Part shown: positions 8,531 to 17,417 of the stretch, piece by piece
How positions within the stretch are numbered: position 1 is the stretch's first letter
Layout of the letters: every line of letters starts with the position of its first letter
Assembly (NCBI RefSeq): GCF_001907195.1
Contig: NZ_LVWA01000009.1
Coordinates: 186,001-250,000 of the forward strand
DNA length: 64,000 bases
Reading direction: 5' to 3'
Source of the DNA: Pontibacter flavimaris
GTDB lineage: Bacteria > Bacteroidota > Bacteroidia > Cytophagales > Hymenobacteraceae
The notes under the pieces: model-generated
The model's database searches: none
Told to the model about the DNA's origin: nothing
What the model saw: the letters and a program-made list of their open reading frames with translations, nothing else
Translations under genes and position numbers: made by a program

Positions 8531-9549
8531 TGAACCAATTTAATAGCTTAGAAGATATTTTTGAGGCCTTTGACCGCCTGAAGGTGCTGGTGGTGGGCGA
8601 TGTGATGATCGACTCCTACCTGTGGGGCAAAACCTCGCGCATCTCGCCGGAGGCACCGGTGCCGATCGTGAACGTGGTGAAGCGGGAGAAGCGACTGGGC
8701 GGTGCCGCCAACGTGGCACTGAACGTACAGGCCATGGGCGCCCTGCCGCTGCTCTGCTCCGTTATAGGCGATGACAAGGACGGGGCCGATTACCTGCGCC
8801 TGATGGAGGAGAAAGGCTTGCCCACAGAGGGCATTGTGCAGAGCCCGGAGCGGGTAACCACCATTAAGCACCGCATTATTGCCGGCGGACAGCAACTGCT
8901 GCGCGTAGATGCCGAGATCGAGCACAACCTGATCGATTACGAGGAGCGCCACCTGGAGGAGCGTTTTCTGCAGCTGCTCGGGCAGGCCGATGTGGTGATC
9001 TTCGAGGACTACGACAAGGGCGTTTTCTCGGAGCAGAACATCAGGCGCTTCCTGGAGCTGGCAAACCAGCACGGGGTGCCGAGCGTGATCGACCCGAAGA
9101 AGAAGAACTTCCTGAGCTATGTGGGCTGCACGCTTTTCAAACCGAACCTGAAGGAGCTGAAGGAAGGCCTGAAAGCCGAGTTTGCCGATGAGAACCTGCC
9201 CGCCTTTGAGGATGCGGTAGAAGAGCTGCAGCAGCGCCTGCAGGTAAAGCAGGTACTGGTAACCTTATCGGAGCGGGGCGTGTTCGTGGCTGATGGGGCC
9301 GAGAAAACCTACATCGGGGCGCACCGCCGCTCCATATCCGACGTGTCCGGTGCCGGAGACACCGTGATAAGTATAGCCGCGCTGTGTATGGCGCTTAAAA
9401 CCTCCCTGCCCTTTATGGCTGGCCTTAGCAACCTGGGCGGTGGCCTTGTATGCGAACAAGTTGGCGTGGTGCCTGTAGACAGGCAGCGACTGTTTGAGGA
9501 GGCACTGCGTATAGGGCTGTTTAAGACGCATGAACACCGAGTCGCTTAA
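8530..9549 (+). CDS. PfkB family sugar kinase, heptose-7-phosphate kinase-like (RfaE/HldE N-domain type)
   Basis: The protein has 339 residues from the ATG at 8530, which overlaps the aminotransferase stop by one base. Features are VLVVGDVMIDSYLWGKTSRI at 19-38, PEAPVPIVNVV, the GGAANVALNVQAMG sugar-binding glycines, and the ATP site DVSGAGDTVIS with the catalytic Asp at about 277. This is the D-glycero-beta-D-manno-heptose-7-phosphate kinase class, which makes the ADP-heptose precursor for LPS core. The nucleotidyltransferase half found in bifunctional HldE is absent. The downstream trkH start lies inside its last codons (20-bp overlap), which is unusual for unrelated functions. Exact substrate is an inference. 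Confidence 0.85.
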   Translation: MNQFNSLEDIFEAFDRLKVLVVGDVMIDSYLWGKTSRISPEAPVPIVNVVKREKRLGGAANVALNVQAMGALPLLCSVIGDDKDGADYLRLMEEKGLPTEGIVQSPERVTTIKHRIIAGGQQLLRVDAEIEHNLIDYEERHLEERFLQLLGQADVVIFEDYDKGVFSEQNIRRFLELANQHGVPSVIDPKKKNFLSYVGCTLFKPNLKELKEGLKAEFADENLPAFEDAVEELQQRLQVKQVLVTLSERGVFVADGAEKTYIGAHRRSISDVSGAGDTVISIAALCMALKTSLPFMAGLSNLGGGLVCEQVGVVPVDRQRLFEEALRIGLFKTHEHRVA

Positions 9550-11329
9550 CAGGTTTCTTTACGGCAGCAAGCTAAAGGTGTATGCCCTGATGCGGTATAC
9601 CACCTATATACTCACCATACTTGCGGTGGGTATTCTACTGTATGCCCATGGCGTAGTAAAGGATCCTGCCATACTCCAGAAGTTGTTCTATGCCATCGAC
9701 GGCATTCTGGCGGTGTTCGTGGCGATCTATCTGCTGCGTATCCTGTATGCCTTTGAGCGGGAGAAATTCCTGCGGCGCACCTGGTTCGAGGGGCTGTTGA
9801 TGCTGGTAGTCTTTATCAACGAGTTCAGCACCTATGTGCTCGGCATTCCCGTCATTTACAACATCTTCGACAGCATAGGTATTCCCTTGTCGGTGGAGCT
9901 GTACCGGGCAAGCGTGTCGCTGTACATGCTGTTGCTGCTGCTCATAGAGCTGCTGGAAACCAGGGTGCACCTGAAAACGCTGCAGCTAAAGCCCGGCATT
10001 ACCTTCCTGCTCAGCTTTATCACCCTTATCAGTATAGGCACCGGGCTGTTTATGCTGCCCAAGATGACTACCACACCGGACGGCATGCGTTTTATCGATG
10101 CCCTGTTTATGGCCACCAGCGCCTCCTGCATTACCGGGCTGGTGGTGGTCGACCCGGGTACTTATTTCACGCTGTCGGGCCAGGTGCTGCTGCTGGTGCT
10201 GGTGCAGTTGGGCGGGTTGGGCGTGATGACCTTCGCCACGTTCTTCGCCTCGCTCATGCGGCAAGGGATGGGGATAAAGCAGCACGTAGCCTTGCACCAG
10301 ATCATGGATAGCGAGTCGCTGCTGTCGGCCAAAGGTCTACTGAGCAAGCTTATCACCCTCACGCTTACCATTGAGGCGATCGGGGCTGTCATTATCTTTG
10401 CCACCTGGAGCCCGGAGGTACAGTTCTCGAACCTGGGCAGTAAGATCTTCTACTCTGTTTTCCATTCCGTAAACGGGTTCTGCAACGCCGGCTTCTCGCT
10501 TTTCCCGGAGGGGCTTTACACCCAGCCGCTGCGCATCGGCTACGTGATGCACCTGACCATCGCCGCTCTGATCATACTTGGGGGGCTCGGTTTCCCGACC
10601 ATGCTCGATATATTCTCGCCCTCGTCGATGCGCAGGCGAATGGCGGCCCCGTGGCGTAACTGGAAGCTGCTCACGCGTGTTACCCTTTATACTTCTGCGG
10701 CGCTACTCACGCTGGGTACGGTCGCTTTCTTCCTGCTGGAGTATTACAACACGCTGGCCAGCCTCAGCTTTCCGGAGGCGCTCGTTACGTCTTTCTTCCA
10801 GTCCGTTACCACGCGTTCCGGCGGCTATCATACGGTGGATATCTCGCTGCTCAACACGCCCACTATCCTGCTGTTCCTGTTCCTGATGTTTATCGGCGCG
10901 TCGCCGGGCTCCATGGGCGGAGGCATTAAAACCACCACGTTTGCCGTCATCATACTGTCAGTGGCCACTACCATCAGGGGCCGTGAGAACCTGGAGATCG
11001 GCCACCGCACCATTCCCCACTCCATCTCTTATAAGGCCTTCTCGGTCTTTACCTTTGCCGCGGTAATCAACCTGCTCTGCATATTTCTTCTCTCCATCAC
11101 CGATGCGCAGTTCGAAATCCTCCAGTTGGTTTTTGAGCAGGTATCGGCGTTTGGCACGGTGGGCCTGAGCACAGGTATAACAGCCGGCCTTTCTGACGCA
11201 GGGAAGCTTATCATACTGCTGTCGATGTACGTAGGCAGGGTAGGTACGCTCACGCTGGCGCTGGCGCTGAGCACGCGGGCCAGCATTAAGGGCTATAAGT
11301 ATCCGGAGGCGCACCTGGCGGTTGGATAA
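9530..11329 (+). CDS. trkH: TrkH/KtrB-type potassium uptake protein, first of two tandem paralogues
   Basis: The 599-residue membrane protein is longer than typical TrkH (~480). Residues ~150-599 form the four-loop potassium transporter core with filter loops SASCITGL (Gly203), GFCNAGFS (Gly321), TTRSGGYHT (Gly432) and FGTVGLSTG (Gly545). The first ~145 residues add about four extra membrane segments, including an Arg-rich stretch YLLRILYAFEREKFLRR. Potassium import normally needs a TrkA/KtrA RCK partner, which is not in the window. The third filter loop reads RSGGYHT, unlike the common RTAGFNT in the next copy. The start overlaps the kinase gene by 20 bp. Confidence 0.9.
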   Translation: MNTESLNRFLYGSKLKVYALMRYTTYILTILAVGILLYAHGVVKDPAILQKLFYAIDGILAVFVAIYLLRILYAFEREKFLRRTWFEGLLMLVVFINEFSTYVLGIPVIYNIFDSIGIPLSVELYRASVSLYMLLLLLIELLETRVHLKTLQLKPGITFLLSFITLISIGTGLFMLPKMTTTPDGMRFIDALFMATSASCITGLVVVDPGTYFTLSGQVLLLVLVQLGGLGVMTFATFFASLMRQGMGIKQHVALHQIMDSESLLSAKGLLSKLITLTLTIEAIGAVIIFATWSPEVQFSNLGSKIFYSVFHSVNGFCNAGFSLFPEGLYTQPLRIGYVMHLTIAALIILGGLGFPTMLDIFSPSSMRRRMAAPWRNWKLLTRVTLYTSAALLTLGTVAFFLLEYYNTLASLSFPEALVTSFFQSVTTRSGGYHTVDISLLNTPTILLFLFLMFIGASPGSMGGGIKTTTFAVIILSVATTIRGRENLEIGHRTIPHSISYKAFSVFTFAAVINLLCIFLLSITDAQFEILQLVFEQVSAFGTVGLSTGITAGLSDAGKLIILLSMYVGRVGTLTLALALSTRASIKGYKYPEAHLAVG

Positions 11330-11484
11330 GGCTGCTGAAACTACCGCTGGCAAGCCAGGCCGCTGCATTTTTTCGGAAGATTTATTGCTGAAATTTAAGG
11401 GCTTTGTAAATCATGTTATAGATTTGTCGGTTCCTTCCGCAGCCAGGCAAGTATAAACCAGCTGCAGAGAGGTAATTACGAGGT

Positions 11485-13284
11485 ATGAATACAGAGTCGC
11501 TAAACAGGGCATTGTATGGGAGTAAGCTCACGGCGTATAAAATTATGCGCCGGATAACGTACACCCTGACCATACTGGCCATCGGACTGCTTGTTCTGGC
11601 GCACGGCGTGGTGGAGGACCAGGCACAGCTCAGCCTGCTTTACCGCGCCATCGATGGTATCCTGGTCACTTTTGTCATCCTCTACCTGCTGCGGATACTT
11701 TATACTTTTGAGCGTAGAAAGTTTCTCAGGCGCACCTGGTTTGAGGGAATATTGATGGGAATCGTGTTCCTGAACGAGCTCCTGACCTACGGCTTTGGGA
11801 TTCCGCTGATCTACAGCGTGTTTGGAAGTATGGGCATTCCGCTTTCGGTGGAGTGGTACCGCGTGAGCATCTCCATGTACATGCTGGTGTTCCTGCTCGT
11901 GGAACTGCTGGAGACCAGGGTACACCTGAAAACAATGCAGCTCAAGCCATCGCTCACCTTCCTGCTCAGCTTTATCCTCCTGATCCTGCTGGGAACCGGG
12001 CTGCTGATGTTGCCCAAGATGACCACCACCCCGGAAGGGATAGGTTTTATGGATGCCCTGTTCATGGCCACCAGCGCCTCCTGCGTTACCGGGCTTGCGG
12101 TGGTCGACCCCGGCTCCTACTTTACCTTTGCCGGGCAGGTGGTGCTGCTGTTGCTCATACAGATGGGCGGCCTGGGTATACTCACCTTCGCCACATTCTT
12201 CGCCTCGCTTATGCGCCAGGGCGTGGGTGTGAAGCAGCACGTGGCCATGCATGAATTACTGGAGAGCGAATCCCTTTTCTCTACCAAGAATCTTTTACGA
12301 AAGCTTATTTACCTGACGCTCACCATAGAGGGTTTGGGTGCCGTAATGATCTTTATGACGTGGGGGAGTGAGGTGCAGTTCACCGACCTGGGCAGTAAGA
12401 TCTTTTTCTCTGTTTTCCACGCGGTGTCCGCCTTCTGTAACGCTGGCTTCTCGTTGTTTCCGCAGGGGCTCTACACGGAGCCGGTGCGCTTCTCCTATAT
12501 CATGCACCTGGTGGTGGCGCTGCTGATCATCTTTGGGGGGCTGGGCTTCCCGGCCATCATCGATATCTTCTCGCCCCAGGCTATGCGTGAGCGGATGGCC
12601 TCCCCCTGGCGGAACTGGAAGCTGCTGACCCGCATGATCGTCTATACCACATCGGCTTTGCTGGCGCTGGGCACCATTGGCTTCTTTCTGCTGGAATACT
12701 ACAATACGCTCGCAGACATGACGTTTGCGGAGGCGCTGATCGCCTCTTTCTTTCAATCGGCCACCACGCGCACGGCTGGGTTTAATACGGTAGACATGTC
12801 TGCCCTCTCGGTGCCCACGCTGATGATGTTCCTGGTGTTGATGTTTATCGGGGCCTCGCCGGGCTCTACCGGCGGTGGTATCAAAACCACCACTTTTGCG
12901 GTGATCCTGTTTGCGGTGGTGGCTACGGTGCGCAACAAGCGCAACCTGGAGATCGGGCGCCGCACCATTCCGCACTCGGTGGCTTACAAAGCCTTTACGG
13001 TATTTACGTTCGCGGCCATTTTTAACATCTTCTTCATCTTCGTGCTCACTATCTCCGATCCGCAGTACGACCTTATTGCCCTGGCCATAGAACAGGTGTC
13101 GGCCTTTGCCACGGTGGGGCTGAGCACGGGCATTACGGCGGGCCTATCGGATGTGGGCAAGAGCATCATGATCTTCTCCATGTACGTGGGGCGGGTGGGC
13201 ACCCTGACGCTGGCCCTGGCGCTGAGCACCAGGGCTACTGCCACCGACTATAAGTACCCTTCAGCGCACCTGCCGGTAGGATAG
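11485..13284 (+). CDS. trkH: TrkH/KtrB-type potassium uptake protein, second tandem paralogue
   Basis: This protein has exactly the same length (599) as its upstream neighbour and the same opening (MNTESLNRxLYGSKL), so it is a tandem duplicate separated by 155 bp. The four filter loops are SASCVTGL, AFCNAGFS, TTRTAGFNT and FATVGLSTG, all of canonical type. The same extra N-terminal membrane region of about 145 residues is present. The divergence is spread over the whole protein, so the duplication is not recent. Having two copies may give two affinities or different ion preference. That is inference; regulation by an RCK subunit encoded elsewhere is expected. Confidence 0.9.
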   Translation: MNTESLNRALYGSKLTAYKIMRRITYTLTILAIGLLVLAHGVVEDQAQLSLLYRAIDGILVTFVILYLLRILYTFERRKFLRRTWFEGILMGIVFLNELLTYGFGIPLIYSVFGSMGIPLSVEWYRVSISMYMLVFLLVELLETRVHLKTMQLKPSLTFLLSFILLILLGTGLLMLPKMTTTPEGIGFMDALFMATSASCVTGLAVVDPGSYFTFAGQVVLLLLIQMGGLGILTFATFFASLMRQGVGVKQHVAMHELLESESLFSTKNLLRKLIYLTLTIEGLGAVMIFMTWGSEVQFTDLGSKIFFSVFHAVSAFCNAGFSLFPQGLYTEPVRFSYIMHLVVALLIIFGGLGFPAIIDIFSPQAMRERMASPWRNWKLLTRMIVYTTSALLALGTIGFFLLEYYNTLADMTFAEALIASFFQSATTRTAGFNTVDMSALSVPTLMMFLVLMFIGASPGSTGGGIKTTTFAVILFAVVATVRNKRNLEIGRRTIPHSVAYKAFTVFTFAAIFNIFFIFVLTISDPQYDLIALAIEQVSAFATVGLSTGITAGLSDVGKSIMIFSMYVGRVGTLTLALALSTRATATDYKYPSAHLPVG

Positions 13285-13460
13285 AGTTTGGGAGTTTAGG
13301 AGTTAAAGAGTTTAGGAGGTAAGAGGTAGGGAAAGGGAAACAGATTTAGGATTACTCCAAAAAAGAGGTCCAGTTGTTATTCACAACCGGACCTCTCTGT
13401 TATATGTGAAAGTATAAGATTTAGAAGTTACACTCTCTAACTCCCAAACTCCTAAACTCT
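13285..13460. repeat. Convergent spacer with inverted GAGTTTAGGAGTT-type low-complexity repeats
   Basis: Between trkH and hemE the left edge (13287-13320) reads as repeated GAGTTTAGGAGTTAAAGAG-like units. The right edge (13431-13470) carries the complement (AACTCCCAAACTCCTAAACTC), so the two edges can pair around the terminator at 13361-13396. Related runs occur at 18389-18435, 22067-22125 and 22228-22257. No gene is present. Confidence 0.6.
13361..13396 (-). terminator. Terminator between convergent trkH and hemE
   Basis: AGAGGTCC (13364-13371) pairs with GGACCTCT (13389-13396), extended by an inner GTTGT/ACAAC stem. On the minus strand the stem is followed by CTTTTTT, so it fits hemE best. 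It may also stop transcription from trkH. Confidence 0.75.
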
Positions 13461-14501
13461 TTAACTCTCAATAATTGGGCTGAACTCCTTTACGGTCTGC
13501 ACGAAGCACTTCACTTTCTCGGGGTCTGTGTCGGGGTACACGCCGTGGCCCAGGTTGGCGATGTGGCGCTGCGGCCCGAACTCCTTCAGCATCTTGATAG
13601 TCTCTTCCTGTATCGTGTCGAAAGAGCTGTAGAGCAGGCAGGGGTCAATATTGCCCTGTAGTGTTTTGTTGGGTCCCACCTGCTGGCGGGCCTTGCCGAT
13701 CTCCATGTTCCAGTCCAGGCCGATGGTTTCGCAGTTCAGCTTGCTAAAATCCTCCATGGCAAAGAAGGCACCCTTGGCAAATACCGTTACCGGCACGTTG
13801 CGGATGGCGTTGCAGATCTCGGTGATGTAGGGCAGGGCGAAATGGCGATAGTGCGCCGGCGAAAGGATGCCTGCCCATGAGTCGAAAACCTGGATGAGGT
13901 TGGCACCCGCCTCCACCTGCGCCTTCAGGTAGGCGATGGTCGTGTCGGTGATCATGCGGAGCAGCTCGTGCGCCAGCTTAGGGTTGGTGTAGAGCATGCC
14001 GCGCGCGTGGGAGAACGTCTTGGAGCCGCTGCCTTCCACCATGTAGGCCAGGATCGTCCAGGGGGCGCCGGCAAAACCAATGAGCGGCACGCGGCCGTTC
14101 AATGCTCTTTTGGTTACCTTAATGGCGTCCAGCACATAGTGCAGGTGCTCGTGCGGGTCGGCCACGCGCAGTTTCCGCACGTCCTGCTCGGTGCGCACCG
14201 TGTTCGGGAAGATCGGCCCGCGCTTTTCAATCATCTCGTAAGTACAGCCCATCGCCTCTGGCACCACCAGTATATCCGAGAAAATGATGGCAGCGTCTAC
14301 GTCCAGGATGTCCACGGGCTGTATGGTTACCTCGGCGGCCAGCTCGGGCGTTTCCACCAGCTCTTTAAAGCCGCTCAGGCTCTCGCGCACAGCACGGTAC
14401 TCAGGTAAAATACGGCCAGCCTGGCGCATCAGCCAAACTGGGGTGCGCTCCACGGCCTCACCACGGGCAGCTCTCAAAAGCAGATCATTCTTCAGTTGCA
14501 T
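13461..14501 (-). CDS. hemE: Uroporphyrinogen decarboxylase HemE
   Basis: The 346-residue protein shows the HemE signatures [16 protein letters not shown] (21-36, substrate Arg30), [12 protein letters not shown] with the catalytic Asp at about 77, and [15 protein letters not shown] with Tyr154. The C-terminal [15 protein letters not shown] is also typical. It decarboxylates the four acetate side chains of uroporphyrinogen III to coproporphyrinogen III in heme synthesis. The ATG at 14501 gives an N-terminus matching the family. A TATCTTTG -7 element lies only 4 nt upstream of the ATG, so a leaderless message is possible. The gene is followed by its own terminator. Confidence 0.96.
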   Translation of the reverse strand: MQLKNDLLLRAARGEAVERTPVWLMRQAGRILPEYRAVRESLSGFKELVETPELAAEVTIQPVDILDVDAAIIFSDILVVPEAMGCTYEMIEKRGPIFPNTVRTEQDVRKLRVADPHEHLHYVLDAIKVTKRALNGRVPLIGFAGAPWTILAYMVEGSGSKTFSHARGMLYTNPKLAHELLRMITDTTIAYLKAQVEAGANLIQVFDSWAGILSPAHYRHFALPYITEICNAIRNVPVTVFAKGAFFAMEDFSKLNCETIGLDWNMEIGKARQQVGPNKTLQGNIDPCLLYSSFDTIQEETIKMLKEFGPQRHIANLGHGVYPDTDPEKVKCFVQTVKEFSPIIES

Positions 14502-14505
14502 GGCA

Positions 14506-14513
14506 CAAAGATA
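14506..14513 (-). promoter_or_regulatory. Predicted -7 element of hemE abutting the start codon
   Basis: The minus strand reads TATCTTTG then TGCC and the hemE ATG. Starting 5-7 nt after the box would put the transcript start at the A of the ATG. No clear TTTG is seen 19 nt upstream. Confidence 0.35.
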
Positions 14514-14558
14514 CGGATTTTAGCATGCGAATGTTAGTTGGTGGCTAAAGCATTGCGG

Positions 14559-15179
14559 CTATCGGCTTAGTAAGGCAAGCAGGCCGGTGCTGACAAAGTT
14601 TACCCCAATGGACAGCACGATAAAGCCCATGATGCGGGACAGCGCCGACAGGCCGGCCTTGCCCAGGTAACCAACCAACTGATGCGAAAAGACAAGGATG
14701 ACAAAGGTAACCGCGGCAACCAGCGTAATGGCGGTAAGTATGAGGCTGATGTCGGCGTAGGAGAGGGCTGAGGTGAACATGCCGATGCTCACGGTAATGG
14801 CACCCGGCCCGGAGAGCATCGGCATGGCCAGCGGCGGAAAGGAAATGTCGTCCTTCTCCAGCCCCTCCTGCAGCACGCCCTTCGATACTTTTTTGCCCCG
14901 GTGCGCCTTGCTGATTAGCAGCCCGAAGCCCGCCCGCATGATCATCAGTCCGCCTGCTATGCGGATATCTGTCATCTCGATTCCGAAGAAGTTGAGCACA
15001 TACTGCCCTGCCAGGAAGAACACCGAAAGTATAAGCGCCATGTAGAGGCAGGCGCGCAGGGCCTGCTGGTTGCGGTTGCCGGCAGTGTCGTCCTGGGTGA
15101 GGGTGATAAAGACGGGCATCGCCCCAAACGGGTTCACGACGGTGAAAAGGGCGGTAAAGGTGGCCAACACTAATTCCAT
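14559..15179 (-). CDS. MarC family integral membrane protein
   Basis: I place the start at the ATG at 15179 (206 residues), because family members begin MELxLATFTALFTVVNPxGAMPVF. The open frame extends to a TTG at 15215. Six membrane segments are visible, with the conserved N-terminal VNPFGAMPVFITLT and central PLAMPMLSGPGAITVSIG. The MarC/UPF0056 family sits in the inner membrane and its transport role is not settled, despite the historical link to multiple antibiotic resistance. It follows the NYN gene on the same strand but is separated from it by a strong terminator, so it is probably transcribed alone. Confidence 0.85.
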   Translation of the reverse strand: MELVLATFTALFTVVNPFGAMPVFITLTQDDTAGNRNQQALRACLYMALILSVFFLAGQYVLNFFGIEMTDIRIAGGLMIMRAGFGLLISKAHRGKKVSKGVLQEGLEKDDISFPPLAMPMLSGPGAITVSIGMFTSALSYADISLILTAITLVAAVTFVILVFSHQLVGYLGKAGLSALSRIMGFIVLSIGVNFVSTGLLALLSR

Positions 15180-15259
15180 GGTTTGCTGTAGTATGGCCAC
15201 AAAAGTATAGGACAAAGATTACCGCAGCATTACAGGTGTGTTGTGAGATGGTTAAGGCA

Positions 15260-15310
15260 AAAAAAGTATAGCCCGAAGTATGAATGCATACCTCGGGCTA
15301 TACTTTTATA
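15260..15310 (-). terminator. Terminator of the NYN-domain gene built from two AAGTATA copies
   Basis: AAAAGTATAGCCCGA (15262-15276) pairs with TCGGGCTATACTTTT (15292-15306). An inner GTATG/CATAC stem makes an almost continuous hairpin. On the minus strand it ends in a long T run. The repeated genomic word forms both arm ends. Confidence 0.8.
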
Positions 15311-15324
15311 CTTTGCTTTGGGGC

Positions 15325-16128
15325 TTATTTCTTCTCGGCTGCTGACTCGGCGGCTTTTTTGCGGGCAGGGCGACGGGGGCTTTCCTTGCGCTTCACATAC
15401 ACAGCGGAGCGGCCCTTGTCATCCTCCTTGCGGATGGTGAAGATGTCCTTGTAGGCGTCTATGAGTTGCAGCAGCTGGCCGTAGCCGAAGGTGCGCGGAT
15501 CAAAGCTGGGGTCGAGCTGGCGCAGGTTGGTGCCCATCATGCCCAGGTGCGCCCAGCCATCCTCGTCCGACGACATCTCAAAGGCCTCCTTCAGGAGCGG
15601 CACCGGGTTGGGGCGCTGCTGATTTCCCGCGCTGTCGCTTGCCTTTTCCGCCTGTTCCACTTTCTCCTCAATGTTATCGACCAGGTTCTCGGTGAAGATG
15701 AACACGTTGCAGGCGTTCACAAAAGGCTTCGGAGTTTTGCGCTGGCCAATGCCCATCACAAAAATGCCCTCCTCCCGGATGCGGGTGGCCAGGCGGGTAT
15801 AGTCGCTGTCGGAGGAGACGATGCAGAAGCCGTCCACCAGGCCGGAGTGCAGCAGGTCCATGGCATCGATGATGAGGGCGCTGTCGGTGGCGTTCTTACC
15901 CACGGTGTAGCGGAACTGCTGGATGGGCTGGATGGCGTGGTTGTTCAGGCAATCTTTCCACCCGTTCATCTGCGGGGTGGTCCAGTCGCCGTAAATACGC
16001 CGGATGGTGGGGGCGCCATACTTGCCGGCTTCGGCCAGCAGCTTGGCTACCAGGCTGGGTTGGGCGTTGTCGCCGTCAATCAGCATCGCCATCTTGTCAC
16101 TCTTATTGTTTTTTGATATGTTTTTCAT
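15325..16128 (-). CDS. NYN-domain (PIN-like) nuclease with C-terminal OST-HTH/LOTUS-type region
   Basis: In the 267-residue protein, residues 12-150 form a NYN domain with MAMLIDGDNAQ (Asp18, Asp20), GKNATDSALIIDAMD (Asp82) and IVSSDSDYTRLATRIRE (Asp107, Asp109), the acidic cluster that binds metal in PIN-like RNases. Residues ~175-250 (LLKEAFEMSSDEDGWAHLGMMG and following) resemble the OST-HTH/LOTUS RNA-binding fold. The tail is Lys/Arg-rich. The likely role is RNA binding and possibly cleavage in the cytoplasm, by analogy with limkain-b1-type NYN proteins. The target is unknown. It stands alone between its terminator and a 262-bp spacer. Confidence 0.85.
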   Translation of the reverse strand: MKNISKNNKSDKMAMLIDGDNAQPSLVAKLLAEAGKYGAPTIRRIYGDWTTPQMNGWKDCLNNHAIQPIQQFRYTVGKNATDSALIIDAMDLLHSGLVDGFCIVSSDSDYTRLATRIREEGIFVMGIGQRKTPKPFVNACNVFIFTENLVDNIEEKVEQAEKASDSAGNQQRPNPVPLLKEAFEMSSDEDGWAHLGMMGTNLRQLDPSFDPRTFGYGQLLQLIDAYKDIFTIRKEDDKGRSAVYVKRKESPRRPARKKAAESAAEKK

Positions 16129-16390
16129 CTACTAAGGGTTATGGGGCGGAGCAAAGTGCATCCGGCCCTGGCTGGAAATCGCCATACATAGTTATACTGC
16201 TATTCTTGATGGAGGTTGTAGCAGCAGAAAAGCGGGCGGGGCTAAGTATAAAAGTCTATATTTGTTATAGGCTGCTATACAGCTGGCTATAAATGTAAGT
16301 ATAATTTAGCTGCCGGAAGTAAGTTTTTAATTTGCGCCCCCCACGCGTAGCCGCAGCACCACTTTGCTATAACACGTATACATCATCCAT

Positions 16391-17389
16391 ATGAAAAAGT
16401 ATAAAACCACACTTTTAGCGATGGGAGTATCCTTATTGGCCTCGCTGGGCACGGCGAAGGCGCAGGTTTTCAAGGCCGAGGAGCCACTGGCGCATACCTA
16501 TTCCATAGTGGCCCGCGACCCGAAGACCGGCGAGATGGCCGTGGGCGTGCAGAGCCACTGGTTCTCGGTGGGAACGGTCGTTCCGTGGGCGGAGGCCGGC
16601 GTGGGTGCGGTGGCTACGCAGTCGTTCACGAATAAGTCGTTCGGCCCCCGGGGCCTGGCGCTCCTGAGAGAAGGAAAAACACCGGAGGAGGCGCTTGCCA
16701 TACTTCTGGCCGATGATGAGGCCCGCGAGGTGCGGCAGGTGGCTATAATGGATGCGAAGGGAAACGTGGCCACGCATACCGGTAAGCAGTGCATCCGCTA
16801 CGCCGGGCATATCTCGGGCAAGAATTTCTCGGTGCAGGCCAACATGATGCTCACCGACAAAGTATGGCCGGCCATGGCCAAGGCCTTCGAGCGGAGCGAG
16901 GGGCAGCCGCTGGCTGAGCGGGTGCTGCTGGCCATGCAGGCGGCCGAGCGCGAGGGAGGCGACATACGCGGCAGGCAGTCGGCGGCGCTGGTGGTGGTAA
17001 AAGGCCAGAAAAGCAACCAACCCTGGGACGACAAAACAATAGACCTGCGCGTAGACGACCATGCACAGCCGCTGGAGGAGTTGGGACGGCTGCTGAAAGT
17101 ATACCGCGCCTACGAGTACATGAACGCCGGCGACCTGGCCATCGAGAAAGGGCAGACGCAGAAAGCCATGGAGGCGTATGGCAAGGCGCAAGCCATGTTC
17201 CCCAACAACCTGGAGATGAAGTACTGGCACGCGATAGGCCTGGCCAACAACGGCCAGGTAGAGGAGGCTGCCAGGATTCTCCGTGAAGTATACAAAAAGG
17301 ACGACAACTGGCGTGAACTGACCACCCGCCTGCCGGAAGTTGGCCTGCTGGATGTAAGCCGGGCGCAGATGGAGAAGCTGCTGAAGTAG
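16391..17389 (+). CDS. Secreted DUF1028 protein with C-terminal TPR-like region
   Basis: The 332-residue protein has a signal peptide (MKKYKTTLLAMGVSLLASLG, cleavage near AKAQ). The DUF1028 domain spans about 30-230, with HTYSIVARDPKTGEMAVGVQ and VGAVATQSFTNKSFGPRGLALL. This fold is related to N-terminal-nucleophile hydrolases, but no activity is established. Residues ~235-320 contain TPR-like helices (AGDLAIEKGQTQKAMEAYGKA), an arrangement seen in other DUF1028 proteins. The next gene begins 28 nt after its stop on the same strand, so the two may share a transcript. Function unknown; periplasmic location is likely. Confidence 0.85.
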   Translation: MKKYKTTLLAMGVSLLASLGTAKAQVFKAEEPLAHTYSIVARDPKTGEMAVGVQSHWFSVGTVVPWAEAGVGAVATQSFTNKSFGPRGLALLREGKTPEEALAILLADDEAREVRQVAIMDAKGNVATHTGKQCIRYAGHISGKNFSVQANMMLTDKVWPAMAKAFERSEGQPLAERVLLAMQAAEREGGDIRGRQSAALVVVKGQKSNQPWDDKTIDLRVDDHAQPLEELGRLLKVYRAYEYMNAGDLAIEKGQTQKAMEAYGKAQAMFPNNLEMKYWHAIGLANNGQVEEAARILREVYKKDDNWRELTTRLPEVGLLDVSRAQMEKLLK

Positions 17390-17417
17390 AGTCTCTTCAC
17401 CACTCAAATTAAGTTTG

